Below, piece after piece: positions 24,301 to 33,716 of a stretch of 64,000 nucleotides of DNA (the first letter of the stretch is position 1; every line of letters starts with the position of its first letter). Below the pieces are notes generated by a model. That model ran no database searches. It was not told the origin of the DNA and saw only the letters and a program-made list of their open reading frames with translations. The DNA lies in the NCBI RefSeq assembly GCF_000025265.1, contig NC_013739.1, forward strand, positions 5,442,001-5,506,000, read 5' to 3'. A program made the position numbers and the translations under genes. The stretch comes from Conexibacter woesei DSM 14684. GTDB lineage: Bacteria > Actinomycetota > Thermoleophilia > Solirubrobacterales > Solirubrobacteraceae.

Positions 24301-25736
24301 CGCAGCGCCTCGGTCGCGGTCGCGGCGCGGCCCGCGGGGCCGAGCGGCCGTCCCGTCAGCTCGCCGCGATAGCCCATCCGCCTGAACAGCCCCGCCGCGG
24401 CGCGGTCGGCGCCGGCCGCGATCTCGGCCGTCTCGCCGCCGGTCAGCTCGCCGTCCTCCAGCACGACGCGGCCGTCCACGACGACGCTGCGGACGCTGCG
24501 CGCACGCGCGCCGAGGACGACCTGCGCGAGCGGGTCGAAGCTCGGCCGCATCTCCGGGACGTCGTCGGTGCGGAGCACGAGGTCTGCGCGCTTGCCGGCC
24601 TCCAGCGAGCCGATCTCGCCCGCCAGGCCGGCGGCACGCGCACCGCCGATCGTCGCCAGCTCGAACGCGTCGAGCGCGGTCATCGCATCGCGCGCGCCGA
24701 AGCGCTCGCGCTGGGTCAGCAGCGCGACGTACGCCTGCTCGCCGACGTCGAACGCGTTGGCCCAGTTGGAGGCGTCGGAGCCGAGCCCGACGGCGAGGCC
24801 GCGCCGGTGCAGGTCGAGGTGGCGGCCGGTGAGCGTCCCGCCGACGCCCCACAGCATCGAGCCGGTCGGGTTCCACGCGACCGCGGGGCGGCAGCGCTCG
24901 AGCGGCTCCAGCTCATCGTCGCGGACGAAGTTGAGGTGGCCGAGCAGGACGCGCTCGCTGAGCGCGCCGATCCGCTCCAGGTGCACGAGCGCGTGGCAGC
25001 CGCAGCGGAGGTCGTGCGCCGCGGTGTCGTCGGCGGCGTACGACTGGTGCTGGTTGAGGATCACGCCCTCGCGCTCGGCGAGCGCGTGCGCGGCGAGGTG
25101 CAGCTCGTCGCTGGAGGTGCCGATCCCCTGGATCGCGACGTGGCCGCGCACGAGCGCGTCGGGGTCGGCGTTGCGGCCCAGCTCGCGCCCGAGCACGTCG
25201 AGCGCGCGCTCGTGCGTCGCGGCGATGCGGTCGAAGCCGAGCCCGCCGACGTCCATCACGAACGGGTCGCCGAGCAGCGCCCGGATCCCCAGCCGCTGCG
25301 CGGCGGCCGCCGCCGCGTCGGGCTCGAACGCGGTGCCGGCCTCGACGAAGCAGGTCGTGCCGTTGCGCAGCATCTCCGCGACCGACAGCAGCGCGGAGGC
25401 GTGCTCCTCCTCGTCGTCGATCAGGTCGGCGTAGGGGAACTGCGCCCGCGCGAAGACGTCGATCGGGCAGGCGTCGCCGAAGGCGCCGCGCACGAGGTGG
25501 AACGTGACGTGCGCGTGGCAGTCGACGAAGCCGGGATGCACGGCGGCGCCGCGTGCGTCGATCGTGCGCGCGGAGCGGACGCGCTCCTCGACCTCCTCGG
25601 CGGGGCCGACGGCGACGATCCGCGAGCCGGCGACGGCGACGGCGCCGCGCGGGTGGATCGTGCGCTCGGCGTCCATCGTGATGACGTACGCGTCGCGGAT
25701 CAGCAGGTCGACGGCGCGCTTGGCGTCGGACTCCAT
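24297..25736 (-). CDS. Atz/Trz-like amidohydrolase (cytosine deaminase/chlorohydrolase branch)
   Basis: 479 residues. N- and C-terminal strands form the composite beta domain (LLIRDAYVITMD ... KRADLVLRTDD). Metal site: FVDCHAHVTFH (H74, H76), a His in LNQHQSY, LGHLNF, and the Asp of GLGSDASNW. Together these define the mononuclear-metal deaminase/dechlorinase group that includes SsnA, TrzA/AtzB and guanine deaminase. The reaction is removal of an amino or similar group from a heterocycle or amidine. First enzyme gene after the transport genes, 3 bp from the ATPase stop. Confidence 0.87.
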   Translation of the reverse strand: MESDAKRAVDLLIRDAYVITMDAERTIHPRGAVAVAGSRIVAVGPAEEVEERVRSARTIDARGAAVHPGFVDCHAHVTFHLVRGAFGDACPIDVFARAQFPYADLIDDEEEHASALLSVAEMLRNGTTCFVEAGTAFEPDAAAAAAQRLGIRALLGDPFVMDVGGLGFDRIAATHERALDVLGRELGRNADPDALVRGHVAIQGIGTSSDELHLAAHALAEREGVILNQHQSYAADDTAAHDLRCGCHALVHLERIGALSERVLLGHLNFVRDDELEPLERCRPAVAWNPTGSMLWGVGGTLTGRHLDLHRRGLAVGLGSDASNWANAFDVGEQAYVALLTQRERFGARDAMTALDAFELATIGGARAAGLAGEIGSLEAGKRADLVLRTDDVPEMRPSFDPLAQVVLGARARSVRSVVVDGRVVLEDGELTGGETAEIAAGADRAAAGLFRRMGYRGELTGRPLGPAGRAATATEALR

Positions 25737-25739
25737 CGT

Positions 25740-26594
25740 TCAGGCTCCGGGGGTCGTGGTCGGTCGTGCGGCCGGCGTCGTCGCGCCGTCGCGGTGGATC
25801 GTCGGGACGGCGGCGATCAGCTCGCGCGTGTACGCGTCGCGAGGGGCGCGGAATATCGTGTCGCGGTCGCCCCGCTCGACGAGTCTGCCGTGCCGCAGCA
25901 CGACGATCTCCTGCGCCATGTAGCGGACGACGCCGAGGTCGTGCGAGATGAACAGGTACGTCAGCCCGAGCCGCTCCTGCAGCTCGTGCAGCAGGTTGAG
26001 CACCTGCGCCTGGACGGAGACGTCGAGCGCCGAGACGGCCTCGTCGAGCACCACCAGGCGCGGCTCCAGCGCGAGCGCCCGCGCGATCCCGACGCGCTGG
26101 CACTGCCCGCCGGAGAGCGAGCGCGGGTAGCGCTGCGCGAAGCGGCCGCCGAGCTGGACGAGGTCGAGCAGCTCGGCCGCCCGGCGGCGGCGTTCGTCGC
26201 GCGCGACGCCGTGGATCGCGAGCGGCGCCTCGATCGCCTGCGCCACCGTCTGCCGCGGGTTCAGCGAGGCGACCGGGTCCTGGAAGACCATCTGCCGCTC
26301 GCGGCTCAGCGCCCGCGCAGGCCCGCGCGCGAGCCGGGTCACGTCGGCGCCGTCGAAGCGCAACGCGCCGCCGTCGGCCGCCTCCAACCCCGTCACGACG
26401 CGGCCGAACGTCGACTTGCCTGAGCCCGACTCGCCGACGAGGCCGACGGTCGTGCCGGCGGCGATCTCCAGCGACACGTCGTCGACGGCTACGACGCCAC
26501 CTCCGGCGCCGTCGTAGCGGCGGACGATCCCGCTCGCCTGCACGAGCGGCGGGCGCGCGGCCGGCGCCGCGGCCGGTTCGCTGTTCGGGGTCAT
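25740..26594 (-). CDS. Oligopeptide-type ABC transporter ATPase (DppF/OppF type), second system
   Basis: 284 residues. Walker A GESGSGKST near 54, MVFQDPVASLNPRQT, signature LSGGQCQRVGIARAL, Walker B LVVLDEAVSALDVSVQAQ, switch LFISHDLGVV. The glutamine-cysteine in the signature and the DEAVSALD wording are the same as in the paralogue at 31022-31861. Partner of the DppD-type ATPase at 26591. Placed between transport and enzyme genes; the 3-bp gap after it is the only non-overlapping junction of the operon. Confidence 0.9.
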   Translation of the reverse strand: MTPNSEPAAAPAARPPLVQASGIVRRYDGAGGGVVAVDDVSLEIAAGTTVGLVGESGSGKSTFGRVVTGLEAADGGALRFDGADVTRLARGPARALSRERQMVFQDPVASLNPRQTVAQAIEAPLAIHGVARDERRRRAAELLDLVQLGGRFAQRYPRSLSGGQCQRVGIARALALEPRLVVLDEAVSALDVSVQAQVLNLLHELQERLGLTYLFISHDLGVVRYMAQEIVVLRHGRLVERGDRDTIFRAPRDAYTRELIAAVPTIHRDGATTPAARPTTTPGA

Positions 26595-27592
26595 GCGACC
26601 GCCTCCACGTCGGGGGCGTGGAGATGGCACTCCACCGTCCACTGCTGCTCGCCGCCGAGCGCCACGTCGGGCGGCGCGACGGCGCGACAGCGCTCCAGCA
26701 CGGCCGGGCAGCGGTCCTGGAAGGCGCAGCCTCGGGGGATCGCGGCGGGCGCCGGCGGCTGGCCGGCGATCGTCGTCAGCGGGCGGCCCAGCTCGACGTC
26801 GAGGTCGCAGATCGCGCCGAGCAGCATCTCGGCGTAGGGATGGCGCGGCCCACCGAAGAACGGCCCGGCCGGCGCGCGCTCGACGATCCGGCCCGCGTAC
26901 ATCACGCGGACCTGCTCGCACGTCGCCGAGGCGAGCGCGAGGTCGTGGGTGATGAACAGCAGCGCGGTCCCGCGCCGCTGCGCGAGCGCGACGAGCGTCT
27001 CCAGCACGCGCGCCTGCGTCGTGACGTCGAGCGCGGTCGTGCACTCGTCCGCGATCAGCACGCGCGGCTCGCCGACGAGCGCCATCGCGATCATCACGCG
27101 CTGACGCATCCCGCCCGAGAACTGGTGCGGATGGTCGTCCAGGCGCGTCGCGGCACGCGGGATCCCGACCTCGTCGAGCAGCTCCGCCGCGCGCTCGCGG
27201 GCGGCGCGTCTGTCGATCCGCTGGTGCGCCCGCAGCGCGTCGATCAGCTGGCGGCCGATCGTGTGGACCGGGCTCAGCGACGTGAGCGGGTTCTGGTAGA
27301 TCATCGCGACGCGGTCGCCGCGCAGCGCGCGCAACGTCCGCTCGGAGGCCCCGACCAGCTCGGCCTCCTCCAGCCGGATCGAGCCTGACAGCGCGCGCAC
27401 GCCGCGCGGCAGCAGGCCCATCAGCGCGAGCGCGGTCAGCGACTTGCCGCAGCCGGACTCGCCGACGAGCGCGACGCGCGCGCCGGGCTCCAGCGAGAGG
27501 CTGACGCCGCGCACGATCGGAACCGCCGCGCCGTGCGCCGGCGCGGTGCCGAGCACGAGGTCGCGGACGTCGAGGACCGGACGCTCAGACAT
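26591..27592 (-). CDS. Oligopeptide-type ABC transporter ATPase (DppD/OppD type), second system
   Basis: 333 residues. Walker A GESGCGKS, MIYQNPLTSLSPVHT, signature FSGGMRQRVMIAMAL, Walker B VLIADECTTALDVTTQA (Cys replaces the usual Pro after the catalytic Glu), switch LFITHDLALA. C-terminal oligopeptide-transporter extension with GCAFQDRCPAVLERC, the cysteine motif reported to hold an iron-sulfur cluster in some Dpp/Opp ATPases. Overlaps the permease gene by 8 bp and the next ATPase by 4 bp. Confidence 0.9.
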   Translation of the reverse strand: MSERPVLDVRDLVLGTAPAHGAAVPIVRGVSLSLEPGARVALVGESGCGKSLTALALMGLLPRGVRALSGSIRLEEAELVGASERTLRALRGDRVAMIYQNPLTSLSPVHTIGRQLIDALRAHQRIDRRAARERAAELLDEVGIPRAATRLDDHPHQFSGGMRQRVMIAMALVGEPRVLIADECTTALDVTTQARVLETLVALAQRRGTALLFITHDLALASATCEQVRVMYAGRIVERAPAGPFFGGPRHPYAEMLLGAICDLDVELGRPLTTIAGQPPAPAAIPRGCAFQDRCPAVLERCRAVAPPDVALGGEQQWTVECHLHAPDVEAVA

Positions 27593-28478
27593 CGCTGCGC
27601 CCCCGCGACTCGAGCGCCGTCTCGACCTGGTCGCTGAGCACGTTCAGCGCCCAGATCGTCAGGAAGATCAGCAGGCCGGGGATCGCGACGTACGCGAACG
27701 ACTGGTAGAGGTGCGTGTAGCCGTCGTGGACGAGCGTGCCCCACGACGCCTGCGGCGGTCGCACGCCGAGGCCGACGAAACCGAGGCTCGCCTCCGTCAG
27801 GATCACGCTGGCGGCGGTGACGGCCGCCTGCACCCCGAGCACGGGGCTGATGTTCGGCAGCACGTCGCGCAGGAACACGCGCGTGCGCGAGGCGCCGAAG
27901 CCGCGCGCCGCGGTGCAGTACTCGCGGTGCAGCTCGCCCAGCACCGCGGCGCGCACGACGCGCGCCACGAACGGCGCGTGCAACACGCCGAGGACGGCGA
28001 CCATGCCGGCGATCGAGCGGCCGACGGCACCGACCAGCAGCATCGCGAACAGCATCACGGGGATCGCCATCAGCGTGTCGGCGCCGCGCATCGCGACGTC
28101 GTCGGCGAGGCCGCCGCGCATCGCGCCGATCCCCGCCCACACGATGCCGAGCGCCATCGCCAGCAGCGTCGCGCCGAACGCGATGCCGAGCGACAGGCGT
28201 CCGCCGTAGAGCAGGCGCGAGAAGAGGTCGCGGCCGACCTCGTCGGTGCCCGCGAGGTGGTCGAGGCTGACGGGGGAGAACGGCGCCGCGGTCTGGATCT
28301 CGTCGAAGCCGTACGGCGCGATCAGCGGCGCCAGCAGCGACGCGAGCACGAGCAGCGCGAGCACGCCGGCGGCGAGCGCGCCCGCGGGCGAGCGCAGCAC
28401 GGCGCGCACGAGATGGCCGCGGCGGCGGCCCATCGGCAGGTTCGCGACCTCCGCGCCCATCCCGACGGTGGCGCTCAT
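27585..28478 (-). CDS. Oligopeptide-type ABC permease (DppC/OppC type), second system
   Basis: 297 residues. N-terminal cytoplasmic segment, first membrane helix LAAGVLALLVLASLLAPLIAPYG, the DppC hallmark LAGTDEVGRDLFSRLLYGGRLSL, and the coupling loop YCTAARGFGASRTRVFLRDVLPN. ASLGFVGLGVRPPQASWG near the end is the conserved late signature. Forms the channel with the product of 28475-29434. Confidence 0.92.
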   Translation of the reverse strand: MSATVGMGAEVANLPMGRRRGHLVRAVLRSPAGALAAGVLALLVLASLLAPLIAPYGFDEIQTAAPFSPVSLDHLAGTDEVGRDLFSRLLYGGRLSLGIAFGATLLAMALGIVWAGIGAMRGGLADDVAMRGADTLMAIPVMLFAMLLVGAVGRSIAGMVAVLGVLHAPFVARVVRAAVLGELHREYCTAARGFGASRTRVFLRDVLPNISPVLGVQAAVTAASVILTEASLGFVGLGVRPPQASWGTLVHDGYTHLYQSFAYVAIPGLLIFLTIWALNVLSDQVETALESRGRSDV

Positions 28479-29434
28479 GCGATCGCCGCCTGACGCAGCC
28501 GCGGGTCGATCGCCAGCGACAGCAGGTCGACGACGAGCGTCACGAGGATGAACGCGACGGCGGCGGTCAGCACGACGCCCTGCGCGACCGCGTAGTCGCG
28601 CATCGTGATCGCGTCGACGCCGAGCGACCCGATCCCGGGAATGCCGAAGGCGTACTCGACGACGACCACGCCGCCGAGCATCGAGCCGACGATCGTGCCG
28701 ACGACGTTGAGCGTCGGCACCGTCGCGTTGCGCAGCGCGTAGCGGCGCACGATCTCGCGGTCGGAGAGGCCCTTGCCGCGTGCGGCGCGAGCCCAGTCGG
28801 TCGCGAGCGCCTCGATCAGCGCCGCCCGCAGGAAGCGCGCGATCGGCGCCGCGACCGCGATCGCCATCGTCAGCACCGGCAGCACCATGTGGCGCAGGTT
28901 CTGCACCGGGTCCTCGGCGAAGGAGACGAAGCCGCGGCTCGGCAGCAGGCCCCATCTGACGGACACGAGGCTGAGCAGCATGATGCCGACCCAGAACGGC
29001 GGCAGCGCGATGCCGGCGCTGGAGGCGACCGTCAGCAGGCGGTCCAGCGCGGAGCCGGGCCGCAGCGCCGAGACCATCGCCAGCGGCACGGCGACGAGCA
29101 CCGCGACGACGAGCGACAGCAGCGCCAGCTCGATCGACGGCTCCAGGCGGCCGGCGATCAGCGAGGTCGTCGACTGCTGGCTGAAGTAGCTGGCGCCGAG
29201 GTCGAGCTGCAGCGCGCCCGCGAGCCAGTCGCCGTACTGGACGACGAGCGGCCGGTCGAGCCCCAGCTCGGCGCGCAGCTGCGCGAGCTGGGCGGGGTCG
29301 GAGCCGACCGAGACGCCGAGCCGCGCGAACGTCGGGTCGCCCGGCAGCAGGTGCAGGCCGAAGAAGATCACCAGCGAGGCGAGCAGCAGGATCCCCAGGC
29401 TGGTGAGGACGCGGCGGCCGATCGCGCTAGTCAC
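28475..29434 (-). CDS. Oligopeptide-type ABC permease (DppB/OppB type), second system
   Basis: 319 residues beginning at GTG 29434 (MTSAIGRRVLTSLG when initiated with Met). First helix then FFGLHLLPGDPTFARLG, the DppB LPGDP motif; a large periplasmic loop; coupling loop WARAARGKGLSDREIVRRYALRN; late motif VVVEYAFGIPGIGSL. The start overlaps the stop of the binding-protein gene by 8 bp. Confidence 0.92.
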   Translation of the reverse strand: MTSAIGRRVLTSLGILLLASLVIFFGLHLLPGDPTFARLGVSVGSDPAQLAQLRAELGLDRPLVVQYGDWLAGALQLDLGASYFSQQSTTSLIAGRLEPSIELALLSLVVAVLVAVPLAMVSALRPGSALDRLLTVASSAGIALPPFWVGIMLLSLVSVRWGLLPSRGFVSFAEDPVQNLRHMVLPVLTMAIAVAAPIARFLRAALIEALATDWARAARGKGLSDREIVRRYALRNATVPTLNVVGTIVGSMLGGVVVVEYAFGIPGIGSLGVDAITMRDYAVAQGVVLTAAVAFILVTLVVDLLSLAIDPRLRQAAIA

Positions 29435-31025
29435 CGACCGTCACCTGCTCGAAGCGCCCGTACCCGGTCTCGTCGAGGAAGATCCCCGAGACGTCGTCGC
29501 GGACCGCGACCGGGAAGCTCATCATCGTCGCGACGCTGACCGGCACCTGCTCGGCGAAGATCCGCTGCGCCTCCGCGAAGCTGGCTCTCGCGGCGGCCTC
29601 GTCGGTCGCGGCGACGCCGGCTTCGACGGCGGCGACGTATCTGGGGTCGTCGAAGTTGCACTCGCAGATGCCGGGGAACCACTGCGCGAGGAAGATCCCA
29701 GGGTTGTGCGGCGCGACGTAGACCGTCGGGATGATCGTGTCCGGCCACTTCTTGCCGGCGGGCGCGAACTTCGCCAGCCAGGCGTTCAGCTCGACCGACT
29801 CGATCTTCAGCTCGATCCCGATTCTCGCCAGGTCCGAGCGCAGGATCTGGCCCATCGCGGCGAACTCGGGATAGCCCTCCGAGGGGGCCCAGTAGGTCAG
29901 CCGCTCGACGCCGACCTCGTCGAACAGGCGCTTGGCCTCGTCGAGGTCGAAGCGCGTCTGTGGCAGGTCCGCATCGAACCACGGGCTCGTCTTCGACAGC
30001 GGCACGTTGGCGGTCGCGACCTCGGTCTTGCCGGCGAACGCCGTCGCGACGATCGCCTCGCGATTGGTCGCGAGCGACAGCGCGCGGCGGGCGCGTACGT
30101 CGTCGAACGGCTTGGAGGTGTTGTCCGGCATCAGGATCGTCGCGTCGCCGGGCCGCGGAGAGACCTCGACCGAGATGCCCGCGTCCTGGAGGCTCTCGAC
30201 GTCGGCCCACGGCACCTGGAAGAGCGCGTCGAGGTCGCCGGTGCGCAGGGCGGTGACGGCCGCGGTCGTGTCCCGCGCGCGGGTGAACTCGAGCGTCCCG
30301 ACCGCCGCCGGCTCGCCCCAGAAGTCGTCGCGTCTGCTGAGCACGACCGACTCGTTCGCGTTGAAGCGGTCCAGCTCGAACGGGCCGGAGGCATTCGGCC
30401 GTCTGTTGATCGCTCTGAGGTTGTCGGGGTCGGCGACCATCGCCAGCGTCAGCGCGCCCAGCAGCGTGCTCGCCGGTCTCGCGAGGGTCAGCTTCAACGT
30501 CGTCGCGTCGACCGCCTCGATTCTCGCCAGTCTCGGGATGTAGGAGCCGAACACCCAGGCGGTTCTCGGATCGGTCGCGCGCTTCAGGTTCGCCGCGACG
30601 ACGCTCGCGTCGATCGGCTTGCCGTCGGCGAAGGTCGCGTCCTCGACGAGTCTGAACGTGTAGGTGCGGCCGTCGTCGGAGACGTCCCACGACTCGGCCA
30701 GCTCTCCGACGATCTCGCCGTCGGCGTCGTGCTTGACGAGCGAGGACCAGAGCGTGTGCATCAGCGAGGCCTCCATCGGCGAGACCAGCTTGTACGGGTC
30801 CAGCTGCGGGATCCCCGTCACGGCGCCGACGGTGACGCTGCCGCCGCCGTCGGCGCTGCCGCCGTCGTCCGGCGAGGAGCCGCCACTGCCGGCCGCGCTG
30901 CCATAGCCGTCGCCGGAGCCGCCGCCCGAACCCGAGTCGGATCCGCTGCCGCCGCAGGCTGCGAGCAGGAGGCAGGCGAGGAGCGCGAGGAGCGCGCCGG
31001 CGGCACGCGAGCTGCGTCTGGTCAT
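29427..31025 (-). CDS. Oligopeptide-type substrate-binding lipoprotein, second system
   Basis: 532 residues. Lipoprotein signal: Arg-rich start, hydrophobic core, lipobox LLAAC with C24, then a long Gly/Ser/Asp linker (about 25-70). The mature part is SBP_bac_5: GIPQLDPYKLVSP, LAESWDVSDDGRTYTFRL, DDVRARRALSLATNREAIV and EAKRLFDEVGV. A CECN motif (FPGICECNFDD) lies in the C-terminal third and is also present in the other binding protein of the operon. Despite the Dpp label this family carries peptides, sugars, opines and nickel. Arginine is very often AGA, unlike the flanking permeases. Confidence 0.9.
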   Translation of the reverse strand: MTRRSSRAAGALLALLACLLLAACGGSGSDSGSGGGSGDGYGSAAGSGGSSPDDGGSADGGGSVTVGAVTGIPQLDPYKLVSPMEASLMHTLWSSLVKHDADGEIVGELAESWDVSDDGRTYTFRLVEDATFADGKPIDASVVAANLKRATDPRTAWVFGSYIPRLARIEAVDATTLKLTLARPASTLLGALTLAMVADPDNLRAINRRPNASGPFELDRFNANESVVLSRRDDFWGEPAAVGTLEFTRARDTTAAVTALRTGDLDALFQVPWADVESLQDAGISVEVSPRPGDATILMPDNTSKPFDDVRARRALSLATNREAIVATAFAGKTEVATANVPLSKTSPWFDADLPQTRFDLDEAKRLFDEVGVERLTYWAPSEGYPEFAAMGQILRSDLARIGIELKIESVELNAWLAKFAPAGKKWPDTIIPTVYVAPHNPGIFLAQWFPGICECNFDDPRYVAAVEAGVAATDEAAARASFAEAQRIFAEQVPVSVATMMSFPVAVRDDVSGIFLDETGYGRFEQVTVGD

Positions 31026-31861
31026 GATGGTGCTCTTTCTGGTGCGGGAACGGCCGTTGGGCGTTGGTCGGCTGGGGGCGCGTCGGGCGGCGTCGGCTCC
31101 GGGACGGCGGCGAGCAGCTCGCGCGTGTAGGGGTGCTCCGGCCGCGCGAACAGCCGCTCGCGCGTGCCGGTCTCGACGATGCGGCCGCGCTGCATCACGG
31201 CGACGGTGCTCGACATGTAGCGGACGACGGCGAGGTTGTGCGAGACGAACAGGTAGGTGAGGCCGAGGCGGTCCTGCAGGTCGCGCAGGAGGTTGAGGAT
31301 CTGCGCCTGGATCGAGACGTCGACCGCGGAGACGGCCTCGTCGAGCACGATCAGATCGGGCTGCAACGCGATCGCCCGCGCGATGCCGACGCGCTGGCAC
31401 TGGCCGCCGGACAGCTCGTGCGGGTAGCGGACGGCGAACGCCGCCGGCAGCCCGACGAGCGCGAGCAGCTCGCGCACGCGCTCGGCGCGCGCGTCGCGGC
31501 CGATCCGCTCGTGGACCGCCAGCGGCAGGCCGACGATCTGCCCGATCGTCTTGCGGCGGTTGAGCGCCGCGACCGGGTCCTGCAGCACGATCTGCATGTG
31601 CCGGCGCTGCGCGCGCAGCGCCCGCCCGCCGAGCTCGGCGAGGTCGTGGCCGGCCACGCGCACGCTGCCCGCCGTCGGCCGGTCGAGGCCGAGCACGAGC
31701 CGCGCCAGCGTCGACTTGCCGCTGCCGGACTCGCCGACGAGGCCGAACGTCTCCCCGCGCGCGATCGTCAGCGACACGTCGTCGACCGCCTTGTGGACGT
31801 CGTGCCGGCCGATCGGGTAGTGGCGGCTGAGGTGCTCGACCTCGACGAGCGGCGCGCTCAT
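31022..31861 (-). CDS. Oligopeptide-type ABC transporter ATPase (DppF/OppF type), first system
   Basis: 279 residues. Walker A GESGSGKST near 43, QIVLQDPVAALNRRKT, signature LSGGQCQRVGIARAI, Walker B LIVLDEAVSAVDVSIQAQ, switch LFVSHNLAVV (Asn replaces the usual Asp after the switch His). Closely related to 25740-26594. Stop overlaps the start of the second system's binding protein, so the two transporters are translationally linked. Confidence 0.9.
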   Translation of the reverse strand: MSAPLVEVEHLSRHYPIGRHDVHKAVDDVSLTIARGETFGLVGESGSGKSTLARLVLGLDRPTAGSVRVAGHDLAELGGRALRAQRRHMQIVLQDPVAALNRRKTIGQIVGLPLAVHERIGRDARAERVRELLALVGLPAAFAVRYPHELSGGQCQRVGIARAIALQPDLIVLDEAVSAVDVSIQAQILNLLRDLQDRLGLTYLFVSHNLAVVRYMSSTVAVMQRGRIVETGTRERLFARPEHPYTRELLAAVPEPTPPDAPPADQRPTAVPAPERAPS

Positions 31862-32838
31862 CGTGCGCCTCCCGCCGTCACGTGGCACGCGGCCGTCCGG
31901 CCCGGGCCGGCGTCCAGCAGCGGGGGACGCTCGGCCTCGCAGCGCGTGACGGCGCGCGCGCAGCGGGGCCGGAACGAGCAGCCGGCGGGCAGCTCGCCGG
32001 CTGTCGGCGGCTGGCCCGCGAGCGCCGGCATCGGCAGCGACGGGTCGGCGTCGAGCCGGCAGACCGACCCGAGCAGCCCCTCGGTGTAGGGGTGCAGCGG
32101 CGTCCGGTAGAGGTCGCCGAGCGGCCCGGTCTCGACCAGCCGGCCGGCGTACATCACCTGCAGCCGGTCGCAGAAGCGCGCCGCGACGCCGAGGTCGTGC
32201 GTGATCAGCACGACCGCCACGCCGCGGGCCTCGGCGAGTCTCAGCAGCAGCTCGAGGATCCGCGCCTGCGTCGTCACGTCGAGCGCGGTCGTCGGCTCGT
32301 CGGCGACGATCAGCTCCGGATCGGCGCTCAGCGCCATCGCGATCACGACGCGCTGGCGCATCCCGCCGGAGAACTCGTGCGGGTACTGCGCGACGCGGCG
32401 CTCGGGCTCCGGCACGCCGACCTCGGCGAGCAGCTCGACCGCGCGCCGCTTCGCCGCCGCGGGCGCGACGTCGCCGTGTGCGCGGATCGCCTCGACGAGC
32501 TGGTCGCCGACGCGGCGCACGGGGTTCAGCGCCGACAGCGGGTCCTGGTAGACCATCGCGACGCGGCACCCGCGCACGCCCGCGAGCTGCGGCTCGGAGA
32601 GCGTGACGACGTCCGTGCCGTCGTGCAGCGTGATGCTGCCGGCGGCGATCCGCACCGGCGGCTCCAGCAGCCGCATGATCGCCAGCGCGGTCAGCGACTT
32701 GCCCGAACCGGACTCGCCGACGAGGCCGAGGCGCATCCCGCGCTCGACGCGAAACGAGACGTCATGCACGAGCCGGCGCACGCCGTCGCGCGCCGCCACG
32801 TCGATCGCGAGCCCGTCGACGGTCAGGGCGGCGGTCAT
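31858..32838 (-). CDS. Oligopeptide-type ABC transporter ATPase (DppD/OppD type), first system
   Basis: 326 residues. Walker A GESGSGKS, MVYQDPLSALNPVRRVG, signature FSGGMRQRVVIAMAL, Walker B LIVADEPTTALDVTTQA, switch VLITHDLGVA, and C-terminal GCSFRPRCARAVTRC cysteine motif of the oligopeptide-transporter extension. Pairs with 31022-31861. 4-bp overlaps on both sides. Confidence 0.92.
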   Translation of the reverse strand: MTAALTVDGLAIDVAARDGVRRLVHDVSFRVERGMRLGLVGESGSGKSLTALAIMRLLEPPVRIAAGSITLHDGTDVVTLSEPQLAGVRGCRVAMVYQDPLSALNPVRRVGDQLVEAIRAHGDVAPAAAKRRAVELLAEVGVPEPERRVAQYPHEFSGGMRQRVVIAMALSADPELIVADEPTTALDVTTQARILELLLRLAEARGVAVVLITHDLGVAARFCDRLQVMYAGRLVETGPLGDLYRTPLHPYTEGLLGSVCRLDADPSLPMPALAGQPPTAGELPAGCSFRPRCARAVTRCEAERPPLLDAGPGRTAACHVTAGGAR

Positions 32839-33716
32839 CGCTCCTCCTCTCGGGGGTCGAGCACGTGCTGCAGCTGCGTGCCGAGCGTGTTGAAGGCGAG
32901 GATCGCGACGAAGATCGCGACAGCCGGGACGACGGTCAGCCAGACCGAGCGGTAGAGGCTGGCGTAGCCCTCCTGCAGGAGCGTCCCCCACGAGGCGTCG
33001 GGCGGCTGCACGCCGAGGCCGAGGAACGAGAGGCTTGCCTCGATCCCGATCGCCCACGCGATGTTCAGCGACGCCTGCGCGATCAGCGCCGGCGACGCGT
33101 TCGGCAGCAGCTCGCCGAAGACGGTGCGCAGCGGCGAGACGCCGGTCGCGCGCGCGGCGAGACGGTAGTCCGAGCGCAGCTCCGCCAGCAGCGCCGAGCG
33201 CGCGATGCGCGCCGTCTGCGGCGCGAGCAGCACGCCGCTGACGATCGCGAGCGTCCAGGTGCTGGAGCCGAACGCGGCGACGAGGATCAGCGCGAGCAGG
33301 ATCGCCGGGATCGCCATCCCGGCGTCGGCGACGCGCATCAGCGTCTCGTCGACGGCCCGTCCGCTCGCCGCCGCCACGAAGCCCCAGACGATCCCGAGCA
33401 GCATCGAGACGGCCATCGCGCCGAACGCGACGAGCAGCGTGATGCGCCCGCCGGCGAACGTGCGCGCGAGCAGGTCGCGGCCGAGCTCGTCGGTCCCGAG
33501 CAGGTGGGCGCCCGACGGCGCGGCGAGGATCTGGTTCGTGTCGATCGCCGTCGGGGAGCCGGCGATCGGCGTCGCCAGCAGCGACAGCAGGAGCAGCAGC
33601 GCGATCGCCGCCGCGGAGACGACGGCGGCGCGCCGTCGCGCGAGCCGGCGCAGCACGCCGGCGCGCCCGCCGTGCGCGTGCTCGGCGGCAGCCTCCATCG
33701 CAACAGTGGCGCTCAC
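32835..33716 (-). CDS. Oligopeptide-type ABC permease (DppC/OppC type), first system
   Basis: 293 residues from GTG 33716, which overlaps the upstream stop (GTGA). First helix AAVVSAAAIALLLLLSLL, then LLGTDELGRDLLARTFAGGR, coupling loop YRLAARATGVSPLRTVFGELLPN, and ASLSFLGLGVQPPDASWG. Standard DppC architecture. Works with 33713-34684. Confidence 0.92.
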   Translation of the reverse strand: MSATVAMEAAAEHAHGGRAGVLRRLARRRAAVVSAAAIALLLLLSLLATPIAGSPTAIDTNQILAAPSGAHLLGTDELGRDLLARTFAGGRITLLVAFGAMAVSMLLGIVWGFVAAASGRAVDETLMRVADAGMAIPAILLALILVAAFGSSTWTLAIVSGVLLAPQTARIARSALLAELRSDYRLAARATGVSPLRTVFGELLPNASPALIAQASLNIAWAIGIEASLSFLGLGVQPPDASWGTLLQEGYASLYRSVWLTVVPAVAIFVAILAFNTLGTQLQHVLDPREEER